This document shows, piece after piece, positions 18,574 through 29,500 of a stretch of 64,000 nucleotides of DNA (the first letter of the stretch is position 1; every line of letters begins with the position of its first letter). The notes under the pieces are model-generated. The model was not told the origin of the DNA and did no database searches. It was given only the letters and a program-made list of their open reading frames with translations. Source of the stretch: Prevotella histicola JCM 15637 = DNF00424 (GTDB lineage: Bacteria; Bacteroidota; Bacteroidia; Bacteroidales; Bacteroidaceae); NCBI RefSeq assembly GCF_000613925.1, contig NZ_BAJX01000004.1:1-64000 (forward strand), given 5' to 3'. Both the position numbers and the translations under genes were made by a program.

Positions 18574-21509
18574 TTAGAAGCCAATGTTCACACCAAGAGA
18601 GAATGTACGTGGACGTGGGTAACTGTTAAAGAAATCAATACCCGGTGAACTTAATACGTTATCTGGTACACTAACTTCTGGGTCAATACCCTTATAACCA
18701 GTAATACAGAATAGATTCTCACCCGTTACATAGAAACGAAGACGAGTAAGTCCCAGCTTCTTCACCGTATTCAATGGTACTGAATAACCAAGAGTAATTG
18801 CCTGTAAGCGGAAGAAGTCACCATTCTCAATAAAGTAATCAGAGTAAGTTGGATTATCTGTTATACCACTTTTCATAAAGTCATCAAGAGTATTCTGTGA
18901 TGGGAAACGCGTTGGATCGTACATTACCATACGACTAACATTCAACACTTTCTGCCCAAACATACCATAAGCAGCAACACTTGCATCGAAGTCACGCCAT
19001 GTAGCATTGAGTGAAAGACCTAAGTTCCACTTAGGCATTGCCGAACCAAGATAGCCATCTTTTACCTTTCCATTATCATCTTTATCAAGCATATACTTAC
19101 CATCACTTGATATACCAGTGCAATGAGGACCCCAGAATGCACCTGCAGGATAGCCCTCCTTAATAACCTGTGAATAGGTATTAGACATACCACGTACGTT
19201 ATGTAATGAGCCTGCTTGTAATCCAACAGCTTGATATTGATCATTAGAAAGCTTGGTAATCTCTTGATGATTGTATGCCAATGACATGTTAGCATCAAGT
19301 GTCCAGTTCTTTGCACGAACAGCCTTATACCCTAAACTCAATTCAAATCCCTTGTTAACAAGGTCACCAACATTAGCCAACATCGTACCAACAAGGTAAG
19401 GTGGCTGTGGAACAGGATAGGTCCAAAGGAGGTCAGAAGTCTTCTTATAATAAAGTTCCAACGTACCATTTAACTTATTGAATACTGAGAAGTCAACTCC
19501 AAGATTCCATTGTGCCGTAGATTCCCACTTAAGATCAGGGTTAGGATTCTGGATCTGTGTATAAGCATTCTTCCATGTTCCAGTAGTGCCATCAAAGTAA
19601 GCTGCACCTGATGGAGAGAGGATTGCCAATGACTTATACTCACCAATACCATTCTGATTACCCGTTACACCAAAGCCTGCACGAAGCTTTAAGTTATCAA
19701 GCCACTCATGTGTTGAGGCCATGAATGGTTCCTCAGAGATACGCCATGCAAGAGATACTGATGGGAATACACCCCACTTATGATTGTTACCAAACCTTGA
19801 TGAACCATCACGACGTAAAGTAGCAGTAACCATATAACGATCCATCAGGCTATAGTTTATACGACCAAAGAAAGAAATGAGCTTTGATTCACCCTTATAA
19901 GAGTAAACATCACCCTGCCGATAGTCTGTTCCTGCTGCTAAATTATTGTAACCAAAAGCATCAGAATCAAACCCTGAGCGGGTTGAACCGAAACCTTCAT
20001 AAGTATTATCAAGGTAAGAATAACCACCCATAAGGTTCAAATGATGGATATCTGCAAACTTCTTATCGTACGTTAGATAAAGTTCAAGCTGCTTATTGGT
20101 ATAATCATCATAGAGTCTTTGACCCCATCCATGCTCACTCTGCCCCTCCATGCGTGCATAAGTAGCTTGTATAAGCCCGATTTCACAGAGTTTGATTCAT
20201 AAGAAGTATTCATTGTAGCAGTAAGTCCTTCAACAATAGAGAGCTCTGCCTTCAAGTATCCTAGGAAACGATGGCGTTTACGGTCCTCTATACGATTGTT
20301 ATTCAGCTCTACAGGGTTCTCTGTATTCGTTCCATTCAACTGTGCATAGCTGCCGTTCTGATTAAAGACTGGGAAGGTTGGCTGAAGGTTTGTCATACGT
20401 TCGAAGATACGGTTATCGATTGGATGCCAACTGTCAAAGTTCGCATTAATACCTTCATCCAAACGTAAACGACCATTCATACCTGTCTGATAAGCGGATA
20501 GAGAGCCTGCCACACGGTTCATATTATTTCTCTTAATAACACCTTCATTATTATTATAGGTGAAACTTGCACGATAACCATGGCTCTTTTTAGAGGAAGA
20601 AAAGTTGATATTATGACTATGAGAGATAGCTGTACGCATGAGTTCTTTCTGCCAATCAGTATCAGCTCCATAATCCAAAGCGTTCATATTACCTGTAGAA
20701 CGAACATAACTGCGCCATTGATTAGCTGAGAGTAAGTCAAGAGTCTTTGCTGCAGAAGCTATTGCAACATAGCCATTATACTGAATTGTGTTCACTTCTG
20801 TATCTGAACCTTGGCGGTTTGTAGTAATGATAATAACACCATTTGCACCACGTGAACCATAGATTGCTGCTGCTGAGGCATCCTTTAAGATGTCCATACT
20901 TACGATTTCAGATGGCTGAACAGAGTTGATATCAACCCCAGGAATACCATCAACAACTACCAACGGACCATTACTTGCAGAGAGTGACGTACCACCACGA
21001 AGGCGAATAGAGGCCCCTGATTCGACTGCACCAGAGCTTTGGACAATAGATAAACCAGCAACTTTACCTTGCAATAACTGTTCCGTAGAAGTGATAACAC
21101 CCTGCTTCATATCTTTAGAATTAACAGAAGCGATGGCTCCAGTAAGGTCACTTTTACGCATTTTACCATAACCAACACCAACGACTGTCACTTCATCAAG
21201 GGTCTTGGCATCTTGTTCCATTACTATATTCAAGCCTTTTCCTGCCTGAACCTTACGATTATTATACCCAACATAAGAGATTTCAAGCATATCACCCTGC
21301 TTACATTGGATTGTGAAGTTACCATCTATATCCGTGATAGCCCCAACCTTACCACCTACAACGCTTACAGAAGCGCCAATAAGTGGTTCTTTTTCTGAGT
21401 CGACGACCGTACCTGTTGCGGTAAAATCTTGTGCCGATACATTGCTACAGAACAACATCATCATAAAGAGGATGAGCCCTGATAGTTTATTTTGAACTGT
21501 TAGTTTCAT
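18574..21509 (-). CDS. susC: SusC/RagA-family TonB-dependent transporter, frameshifted near 20166
   Basis: Two frames (20073-21509 and 18574-20151) join into 978 aa when one G is restored near 20166, reading YKATYARMEGQSEHGWGQ. Order: signal peptide (NVSAQ), carboxypeptidase-D-like domain (ATGTVVDSEKEPLIGASVSV...), TonB-box/plug region (TLDEVTVVGVGYG; DILKDASAAAIYGSRGANGVIIITT), then a 22-strand barrel ending PRTFSLGVNIGF. Imports oligosaccharides across the outer membrane with TonB energy. Sits between the surface-protein gene and susD. Probably an assembly indel. Confidence 0.9.
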
Positions 21510-21559
21510 AGAATTTAATGCTTTTATGGATTGAATAAGATTCTTCTCTTCAATTTATA

Positions 21560-22780
21560 TTAATCAGGAATAACAAGTGGGACAGTTGATTCAACAACCT
21601 TTATTCCTCTCGCATTTGTTATTGTTACTTTCAATTCAGAGGCTTCAACACCCTGTAATTCTTTATTCAAATCAATTGTTGTCTCTCGTTTATCACGTAC
21701 TCCAGGCATCGTTCCTGTGATAGTCTTTGAGCCAGCTACGATAGTATAGGTCAAATCGCCATCTGTACGACCATTGTATTGACGAGTCAATGTTAGGATA
21801 TCCTTCGTACTTACACGAGTAGGGAATACTGAAAACAGTGGGTCAGGATAGGGAACAGCCTGACCAGCTTTCTGTGTTTGGTCACCGGTATTTACTCCCC
21901 ATTGGTTTGCACCAGCAGCATCCTTGATCACCTTAATAACATTGTAAGTCATATTCTCAAGTACAAACGCAGCCTTTTTATCTGGGTCTGCAAGGATTGT
22001 TGGCTTGTCTGGCTGACCAGGATCCTGTGGATTAGAAGCATAATATTCGCTTGGAATACCAATATTCCATGCATAGAGACCATTAGAAAGCTTCTTTAAC
22101 CCCGCCTTTGCAAGTACTGCAGGACGCCATACATCCAATGTCTGCAGAACTGTCCAGTCATTTAAACCTGAGTGAACACCAAATGTTACGAAGTCAGCAT
22201 CCTTTGCTAACTCTGTCATTGTCTTACCTCCTAATTTATATACATCTGGGTTAAAGAGGACGGTAAGAGGATCATCTAAAGCAAACTTCTCTGTAAAGCC
22301 TGCCGATTTCTTACCACTGAAGAACTGAATGCCAGCACCTGACTTCTTAAATGCTTCGAATTCAGAACGGCTATCAGGTGCTGCAAAAACACCAGACCAC
22401 ATAGAACCGTCCTTTGTCTTCAGCCTTTGCCAGAAGCCTGGCCAGTTAGCATCTTCAAACTTAGCGACCTCACAATGGAAATACTCCGTTGGTACCATCG
22501 TCTTTTTATAGATATTATTACCAAGATACTCCAATTTAGCAAAGTCGGATGAGTTACCTCCATGTCCTGCATCAGGCTCTGTTGGCTGCCAAGCCCAAAG
22601 GTATAGGTCAACACCTTCCTGGAATCCGACATCTGTCATATCATAATAGAACGTAACTTCTTCGTCTGCTGTAAAGACAGCAGGAACCGTCCAACACTTA
22701 GGAGCATTAGGAAGCTCTACTCCATCAGCAAACAATGCCAACGGAAATAAGCACATCAGTGCGAATAAAACTTTCTTCAT
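21560..22780 (-). CDS. Exported protein of the glycan locus, candidate surface glycan-binding protein
   Basis: About 406 aa from MKKVLFALMCLF; an alternative ATG 6 nt upstream abuts the previous stop. Signal peptide cleaved near LFADG, without a lipobox. The region FTADEEVTFYYDMTDVGFQEGVDLYLW looks like a beta-sandwich module, with aromatic residues through the middle and a beta-rich C-terminus (DLTYTIVAGSKTITGTMPG). I cannot assign a family. The position, directly between the DUF5004-like gene and susC, fits the SusE/F or SGBP role of binding the polymer at the surface. Confidence 0.7.
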   Translation of the reverse strand: MKKVLFALMCLFPLALFADGVELPNAPKCWTVPAVFTADEEVTFYYDMTDVGFQEGVDLYLWAWQPTEPDAGHGGNSSDFAKLEYLGNNIYKKTMVPTEYFHCEVAKFEDANWPGFWQRLKTKDGSMWSGVFAAPDSRSEFEAFKKSGAGIQFFSGKKSAGFTEKFALDDPLTVLFNPDVYKLGGKTMTELAKDADFVTFGVHSGLNDWTVLQTLDVWRPAVLAKAGLKKLSNGLYAWNIGIPSEYYASNPQDPGQPDKPTILADPDKKAAFVLENMTYNVIKVIKDAAGANQWGVNTGDQTQKAGQAVPYPDPLFSVFPTRVSTKDILTLTRQYNGRTDGDLTYTIVAGSKTITGTMPGVRDKRETTIDLNKELQGVEASELKVTITNARGIKVVESTVPLVIPD

Positions 22781-22786
22781 AGTCAT

Positions 22787-23292
22787 TTACTTTACTGCTT
22801 GAGTTAGGTTATACGTGTAAGAAACAAATGGCTGCCCTTTGGTCTTGCGTGTCAATCTGTACTCCAAAGTCTTGGTATTACCAGGCACTGTTGTAACGGT
22901 AAGTACAGTTTCTGCCTTCCCATCATTAAGCAAAATCCTACTTGCAGTGTTGTCACTCTTGGTGAAATTGTAATCCATTTGCCATGTACCACTTGCTGGT
23001 AATAGTGCAGGAGCATTCCCTTCAACCGTAAAAGTAGAAGCTTTTCCAGCCTCATCTTGGTTTAGATTAATGACAAACGTGTCAAAATTGAGCAGGTCAG
23101 TTAATGTTTTTGTACGGGCATTAGCTCATCAGTCTGAACAACAGAATTTACTACCCATTTACCACTAATCTTTTCAGTGAGCGTAATTGGTGAAGTGAAT
23201 TCGCCGTCATCAACAGTAGAACATCCCGTGAACGTCATTGTCGCTGACAATAATAGTACAACGCCAAGCAATTTACTTGTGATCGTTCTCAT
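22787..23292 (-). CDS. DUF5004-like lipoprotein, frameshifted near 23121
   Basis: The N-terminal frame (MRTITSKLLG...LLSATMTFTGC, then GKWVVNSVVQTDEL) ends prematurely at 23101. Another frame continues ARTKTLTDLLNFDTFVINLNQDEAGK...YTYNLTQAVK to 22787. Adding one A near 23121 gives 168 aa. The lipobox is MTFTGC. The lipocalin-like layout with GKW, TLTDLLNF and a C-terminal YTYNLT resembles DUF5004 lipoproteins of Bacteroidota glycan loci. First gene of the susC-susD transcript; stop abuts the next start. Confidence 0.65.
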
Positions 23293-23348
23293 AGCGAATC
23301 ATTGTTTTTAGTTATTAAAAATATATTTTGTTATGATTTCCTTACTGG

Positions 23349-23356
23349 CAAAGTTA
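23349..23356 (-). promoter_or_regulatory. -7 element of the susC-susD operon promoter
   Basis: On the minus strand this reads TAACTTTG, matching TAnnTTTG. It lies 57 nt upstream of the DUF5004-like start and is the only good match in the 275-nt gap before the regulator gene. Confidence 0.5.
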
Positions 23357-23567
23357 CTCATCCTATTACTATTATTAAAAGAAACTATTGAAAGTATAAA
23401 GAGAAAAAAGGAATAACAACTACTAATATACTGATAATCAATGCCTCTTATATCCACATTCTTCATGTGAATATAAGCTAAATATTAGTAGTTGACCCTA
23501 CTTTACAAGAAAATGTAATAAGATTTACCTTTATTTAAAGGGGAAATCAGGAGGATATTACCCGATA

Positions 23568-25169
23568 TTAGATATCCATAATGAGCTGTTCGAACTGGTC
23601 ATTCTCCACACGTGAACGGTTCTTTACACGTGTCTTATAAGTATTGATTGTATGGACTGAATAATTAAGGAATGTCGCTATACGCTCAGAATCATTAATA
23701 CCCAGACGGATAAGGGCGAAGATACGCATCTCCGTCGTCAGTTGTTTCGGACCATCTGACAATACTTTCTGGTCATTTTCATCAAAGAGTTTCCCATACT
23801 TCTCAATAAAATGAGGGAAGAGTTTCAGGAAAGTCTCATCAAAATCGGCAAACATCGACTTGCGTTCTGCAACCAGTTCACTCTCTTTCAGTGAAGAACG
23901 CAACTCTTCATAGCGGCGCATGGCTATCTTTCGGTCAATGGTACGATAGAGTTTTTCCACCTTATTAATATATTCAGAGTTGATATAGAATGACCTACCG
24001 ATATATTCATCCTTGATATTGTTCACCTCTTCTAACTGATGATTCTTTGCTTCAAGTTCCTTATTGCGGTTAGCAATGGTCTGTTGTGCCTTCTTCAACT
24101 TTTTCATCTGTCTACGAATGAACCACCAACCCATCAGAAGCCCGATGACAAAGAGCACACTGATGATTGCAGCAACAGCAATAGCGTTGCGCTGACCTTG
24201 TATTATCTTGAAGCGATCCTGCTCTATAATGGGTAGAATACCACTCACTTCTATGACGCGTTGGCGTGCTCCATAGAAGTTGGCATTGGCTAATGACTGT
24301 CTCACATATTCCGTTGCACGTTGTATTTCACCTTCTTTATATAAGAGATTTGCCAATGTACACAACGCTGTTGTCTCCCGAATAGCTCCTTTATTATCAT
24401 AGATTGCTGCCAACGCCAGATATTTCATTGCCTGATCATTGTCCTTAAGATAAAGATAAACCCATCCAACACACGAATTGACAATTGCTTTCTGATGCAC
24501 ATCAACGCCCTTTTTCTCCAGAAACTCCTTGAAAGTATCAAGGCATGCTTCGTATCTGCGCTCCTTCATATCACGCATTCCAACAGCATAGAGCCAGTCT
24601 GGCGAACCTTTCGGCAGATAATGAAGCAAAGAATCTGTGTAAACACCTGCCTGCTTGACGTATCTACTCTGATAAGGTTTCGTACGAGTGTAATCAGAAA
24701 CATCATAATAAAGACGGGAAGCCATTGTAAAATAGAGTTTACGTGCTGTGGCTGTAGTGCCTTCCATGCGTATTTCCCTCAGCTCATTAAAGGCTTCCGT
24801 ATATAAACCTGCCGAAAGAAGACAGAAAACCAAGTCGCATCTTGCCTCCACTTCATAGTCACGATTCTTCAGTTTGATGGCCTCATCTATAAGATGATGG
24901 GCACAATTATAAGCTGAATCATATTGATAAGAGGAGTATTCCTTAAAGAGTTTCCTGTTAATATCAAACTGTTTTGATGGAGGAAGAGATACCAATTGCT
25001 TCTTTAGCTGCTTTATCCGCTTCAGTTTCTGGTCTTCATAATATTTTCTTTGCCCAAGACTATTATCTAATTCATCAAGTTGCTTCTCCCAATTCTCATG
25101 TGATGCTACACAAAAAAAGGGCAATGTGAGAAGTATAATAAATAAGTATAGTCTTTTCTTCGTATTCAT
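23568..25169 (-). CDS. DUF6377-type membrane regulator with TPR sensor and LuxR-like HTH
   Basis: 533 aa. Signal/anchor at the N-terminus (LYLFIILLTLPFFC), then a periplasmic TPR-like helical region with repeated AxxYxxxG elements. One transmembrane segment (329-351) follows, then a coiled coil (KKAQQTIANRNKELEAKNHQ) and a C-terminal LuxR-like helix-turn-helix (about 479-520: LTTEMRIFALIRLGINDSERIATFLNYSVHTINTYKTRVKNR). One protein thus spans the membrane with sensor and DNA-binding parts, as in DUF6377 regulators of Bacteroidota glycan loci. It sits between the susCD operon and the GH87 tandem, so it is the likely local regulator. Confidence 0.85.
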   Translation of the reverse strand: MNTKKRLYLFIILLTLPFFCVASHENWEKQLDELDNSLGQRKYYEDQKLKRIKQLKKQLVSLPPSKQFDINRKLFKEYSSYQYDSAYNCAHHLIDEAIKLKNRDYEVEARCDLVFCLLSAGLYTEAFNELREIRMEGTTATARKLYFTMASRLYYDVSDYTRTKPYQSRYVKQAGVYTDSLLHYLPKGSPDWLYAVGMRDMKERRYEACLDTFKEFLEKKGVDVHQKAIVNSCVGWVYLYLKDNDQAMKYLALAAIYDNKGAIRETTALCTLANLLYKEGEIQRATEYVRQSLANANFYGARQRVIEVSGILPIIEQDRFKIIQGQRNAIAVAAIISVLFVIGLLMGWWFIRRQMKKLKKAQQTIANRNKELEAKNHQLEEVNNIKDEYIGRSFYINSEYINKVEKLYRTIDRKIAMRRYEELRSSLKESELVAERKSMFADFDETFLKLFPHFIEKYGKLFDENDQKVLSDGPKQLTTEMRIFALIRLGINDSERIATFLNYSVHTINTYKTRVKNRSRVENDQFEQLIMDI

Positions 25170-25224
25170 TTTAGGTATCTCATTAAATGATTTATAAGAG
25201 CTAATATATCTCTTAATATGACTG

Positions 25225-25232
25225 CAAATATA
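25225..25232 (-). promoter_or_regulatory. Promoter of the DUF6377 regulator gene
   Basis: The minus strand reads TTTTTTG, 19 nt (TTATTTGTAAGAAAAGTTC), then TATATTTG. This matches the Bacteroidota promoter consensus in both boxes and spacing. It lies 56 nt from the start codon and just downstream of the degenerate GH87-type terminator hairpin (25260-25284), so the regulator is transcribed independently. Confidence 0.7.
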
Positions 25233-25259
25233 GAACTTTTCTTACAAATAACAAAAAAT

Positions 25260-25429
25260 ATCGACTGAAAATGTTCCAGCCGATACTTAATGTGCTTATC
25301 ATTGGTTGATCATGTATCATGTTTTATCAGCCAATTGTTTTAGTATTCTCCCGTAAATGGATATCTTTCTGTTGCCCATCAGTCGTTATATTATCATACC
25401 ATCTATCAAGGTTATAACTTTTTCTTCAT
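25260..25429 (-). pseudogene. Gutted fourth GH87 unit (start and terminator only)
   Basis: At 25429 on the minus strand the sequence reads ATG AAG AAA AAG TTA TAA (MKKKL-stop), matching the MKKKL starts of the three GH87 genes. The GATTTAGTT leader motif just upstream is shared, and the operator-like repeat lies 206 nt upstream of the ATG as in those genes. A degenerate copy of the GH87 terminator (ATCGACTG...CAGCCGAT) follows at 25260-25284. Only about 140 nt separate start and terminator, so the coding body appears deleted. Alternatively this is a short leader-peptide transcript. Confidence 0.5.
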
Positions 25430-25634
25430 GTTTTATGAGATTTAGTTCAAAACTCAATAAGTAAGATAAGACTCTTTATCTTATGGTTACAAAATTATAT
25501 CAATATTATAATATTAGGAAGATTAAAAGGCTTATTACAAACTTTTCTTTGCTATATAAATAACTTTATACTGACTATCAACGGTTTATAAGTTTAGCAT
25601 TATTCTACAATATAAACGAGATGTTGGGATATTA

Positions 25635-25653
25635 AAGTGTAAAAACTTCACTT
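25635..25653 (-). promoter_or_regulatory. Operator-like inverted repeat AAGTG-N9-CACTT (vestigial unit)
   Basis: The bases are AAGTGTAAAAACTTCACTT. The first base is 206 nt from the vestigial ATG. The same element occurs at 34389-34407 (206 nt from GH87-2), in weaker form at 30538-30556 (208 nt from GH87-1), and degenerate near 38295 (209 nt from GH87-3). Confidence 0.5.
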
Positions 25654-25968
25654 ACAGAACTTTATATATCAAATAACAGTGCTTATAAAGCGTCTATTTT
25701 AATGCATTATATAACCATTTAATAATCAATATCTTAATGAGATTTAGAAGGGTTTAATACTCTATTCTCATTTATATTTATGCAGTATGCTGATTATAAT
25801 AGGGTCTGATACGTGCTTTTTGTTGTAATTTTGTTATCCGAAAAGATACTTATTTTAAGTAGTAGATTAAGTTTTTCAAGGTCTTTGCCGCTGTTTAGTG
25901 AAATAGATAAGGCTATTCATAAGAAACTTCAAAGATTAGGTTTAATAAGAAGTAAGCAACTTCGTTGT

Positions 25969-26092
25969 GATATTTGGTATATATGTATTTGTTATTTGGG
26001 TAATTTAAGTAATTAGTATTTAATTAAACTTACATCAATAGTTTGTTAAATCAAAACAGAGCTTGTCGTGAGATAAGCTCTGTTTTGTTTCT
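25969..26092 (+). ncRNA. Candidate small RNA or terminator block, copy A
   Basis: A block of about 120 nt is shared with 34722-34834. It opens with a near-identical 44-nt segment (GATATTTGGTATATATGTA and onward). It closes with a hairpin at 26053-26086, an 18-bp stem with a GTGA (GNRA) loop, followed by TTTTG. The partner copy keeps the stem through a G-U to G-C change and has a GGGA loop. This looks like a conserved intrinsic terminator with a short transcript before it. No shared ORF. Direction inferred from the T run. Confidence 0.45.
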
Positions 26093-26236
26093 ATCGGGGA
26101 GGAAATATTAAGTTAACTCATACGCTATACACCGCGGAGGGGAACTGCATAAAATCGGAGGATAGTAGCTGGCTTATGCCCACTTTATTTATGCTTAGTA
26201 GTCATATAATGTAAGATAAATTCACATCTCGATTTT

Positions 26237-26339
26237 AAAAGGTGCTCTTTTGCGTTCTAAAAGACGCCCTTTTGCATGGTAAAAGATGCCCTTTTACACT
26301 TCAAAAGGTGCCCTTTTGCAACGTAAAAGGGCGTCTTTT
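26237..26339 (+). repeat. 22-nt-period array, family I (copy 2, forward)
   Basis: Five 15-nt cores (first AAAAGGTGCTCTTTT, last AAAAGGGCGTCTTTT) with 7-nt spacers, 103 nt. The right flank resembles the other copies (CATAACCAATTGATTATCTG). The left side carries GTAAGATAAATTCACAT, also present beside copies 3 and 6. Confidence 0.9.
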
Positions 26340-26492
26340 ACTTTGCCTTTCATAACCAATTGATTATCTGATAATTGCAAAGCATGATTTTTTTGGTTCC
26401 CTTTCAATTAATGAAAGTTTTGGGTTGAGAAAATGTAAGGATATTTTACAGAAGGTAAATGGGGCAGAAAGTTGATGTGGGTGATAATAAAA

Positions 26493-26520
26493 AATCGGCT
26501 GGAAGAGTCTCCAGCCGATT
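26493..26520 (-). terminator. Terminator of GH87-1
   Basis: AATCGGCTGGA and TCCAGCCGATT form a perfect 11-bp stem with a 6-nt loop; the minus strand continues into a T-rich run. It is the same sequence family as the terminators behind GH87-2 and GH87-3. Confidence 0.85.
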
Positions 26521-26562
26521 CTAAATATACGATTGTAGTGGATTCTTCTACAACGTTAATGC

Positions 26563-29500
26563 TTACTTAATAACTACTTTCTTACCATTATGGATATACA
26601 CACCACGCTTCAAACCCTTGGCAGTTGTGCCACAACGACGACCCTGAAGGTCATAATAGTAAGTGTCTTGTACCTCGAAACCAGCATTAACAGCCTCTAC
26701 ACCAGTAGGAATAACATCCAGATTGTCTGGTTGGTCAGCGTTGTTAATGTAGCGAATAGCACCCGTAGGAATGTTCAGTTCAATGGTAAGTTTATTGTTA
26801 TTATGGTTAACCTCACCTGCATAACGACCTGCATAGTTATCAATCCATGCCGTAACGGTGTGCTTGCCTTCTGTAGCAATCCAATCTTTACCAATGGTAC
26901 CACCGCAAGCTGTTACCTTAGCGAACTTATGTGACTTCACGCCTTTGGTGTAATCGTCAGACCATGTGATGATATCTGTCTTGCCATCTATCTGGAATTG
27001 AACACCAAGAATATCATTAGCAGGAGCATCCTTATCACCAGCATTGGCTACAATAGCTGAGAAGTTCACTCTATCACCTGGCTTAATAGACTTCGTATTC
27101 ATAAGAATCTTCGTCACAACAAGGTCATAACCGCCTGTTACAGGGGTGAAAGTACCGTAATCATCACTATTACCTACAACGTTGAAACGCTTTTCCTGCT
27201 TATTATTCTCCTTAGTTACTTCGGCTGGTAAGTTGTTCTCTGGGTCAACCAACACGCTCATGACATGTGAACCTGGTGTGGCTGTCCAAGCATCTTTTAT
27301 AGAAAGAATCACTGTTTCTCCTGCCTTTAGACCCTTGTCATAGCTCTGACTCATGAACGTTTGTTTACCTCCATCAAGAGAAACCTTGAATGCAAGAGCA
27401 ACATTTGCAGGGATATTGACATTCTTTGTGTTCTTGATTGCAACTTTAAAGGTAACTTTATCACCCTCTTTTAAATCTGTATTGCCATCAGCTTTCTCCC
27501 AACGAACACCCGTAACAGCTACATCGTAACCCTTGATATTATCTATAGGATCTACATTTTCATCGGCATTACCAGTGAGATTGTCGGGCTTATCAGGATT
27601 ACTAACGTACTGAACTTCCTCCATAGGGATGTTCAACTCAATGGTAAACTTATTGTTACCGTGGTTAATCTCATCTGCATAACGACCTCCGTAGTTGTCA
27701 ATCCATGCCGTAACGGTGTGCTTGCCTTCTGTAGCCGTCCACTCTTTGCCTACTGTACCACCACAAGCTGTTACCTTAACAAAGTTATGAGAGTCCAGAC
27801 CTTGGGTGTAATCATCAGACCATGTGATGACATCTGTCTTGCCATCTATCTGGAATTGAACACCAAGAACATCACCTGCAGGTGCATTTTGGTCACCAGC
27901 ATTGGCAACAATGGCTGAGAAGTTGACCCTATCACCAGGCTTAATTGACTTGGTATTCGTGAGGATCTTCGTCACAACGAGGTCATATCCGCCCGTTACA
28001 GGTGTGAATGAACCCATGTCATCAGCTGATTCGTGAACATTAAACTTCTTGAAACGCTTGTTATCTTCCTTAGAAATCTCCTTCGGTAAGTTGTTCTCTG
28101 GGTCAGCAAAAGCCTCAACATAACATGCTCCAGCCTTAGCCTTCCAAGTGCCATTCGCCTTAAGAATAATAGACTGATGAGCCTTCAAACCACCATCATA
28201 AGCCCTACTTGCGAAGCTTGACTTACCATTAATCTTAACAGAAAAAGCAAGATCTACACCCTTCGGGATGTCCACATTTGATGTATTAACAATCTTAACC
28301 TCAAACGTAACAGCGTCTCCTTCCTTCAAATTAGAACTACCTTTGGCATTCTTCCAGCTGAGACCTTCCAGCTTAACATTGTATCCTGACAGCTTATCCA
28401 TAGGATCAATGATACCACCTTGTTGTGTCTTATCAGCGTATGGAGGCTCAGGAACAACATAAGAATTCTTCAAATAGGTAAACTTTATAGCGTCTGCTCT
28501 CATCTTATTGTTATCTGTCCACACTGGCCATGTGCTGTTATTACCTTTCCGATCCTTACCAACATTAGCAATAACAAGGTTATTAAAGGTTGCACTACCA
28601 TTGTTAGCACGAATTGCACATGCGGACATTTCTGTTGTAGAGAAGTTGTCTTTGATATCAGATAAGCCACAACCCAAAAGCTTCAGACCATCAAACAATA
28701 TGTTTTCTGGATCCTTATACACTCTAACACCAAAGAATGGAGAGTCATAAACCTCATTATTTCTAAAGGTAATATTGCGTAATTTGCCATATTCATTAAA
28801 GACATCAATGCCTGCAAGGTCATTGTTCCAGACTGGATCGGCATATGTTCCACAACGAACTACATAGTTGTTTTCTATTAAAACACCCTCCTGTCTCTCG
28901 TTATTATCAAATCTATATCCCGTAGTAAAGTCACTTGTAACATGAATACCAGATGCTAAACCATGGTCACTAACGAAGTTATTATATGCACGTTGGTCCG
29001 TTCCACCATGAATAGCAATACCACCTGCACGCCAACCAAGCTCCACTGTGTTATAAGCAAATGCGTTATTCTTTTCATCATCAGGGTTTATCGCTGCTTT
29101 ATCAGGGAACATTGCAAGTCCATCATCACCATTACCACGAACATTACAGTTATATACTACAGCATTAGAAGTACCTTGACAGAAGTTCACACCATCTGCA
29201 AAGTTATTACGAATACGGCAATTTGCAACTACAACATTATTGCAATAGTCAGCTTTACCATTATAATCACCAAACCAAAAGCCGCACTCATGATGTTCTA
29301 CCCATAGGTCATGGAAATAAGAATTATCCCAAACATCCATGAAAGCCTTGTACACTGCCATCTGTCTATAGCGACTACGAAGGTTTGAAGTCATATAAAA
29401 ATCACATACTTCCATATCCTTACAGTAGCCATCAGGTCCATGATCAGGGTGTCCACCAGATATACCTCCACCAAAATCTTTCGTACTTGTGAACTTAATA

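Larger units (their letters stand above)
25170..26562. other. Long intergenic region with a vestigial GH87 unit
   Basis: Contains, from right to left on the minus strand: the GH87-1 terminator (26493-26520), a family I array (26237-26339), a conserved plus-strand hairpin block (25969-26092), the operator-like AAGTG-N9-CACTT (25635-25653), a vestigial start (25427-25429) and a degenerate terminator (25260-25284). A 67-codon plus ORF at 25813-26016 is not conserved in the homologous region near 34600, so I do not call it. Confidence 0.6.

Noticed and set aside
25813..26016. 67-codon plus-strand ORF
   Set aside because: The homologous region near 34600 has no matching ORF and the segment contains the conserved hairpin block's promoter-like part; no protein features.
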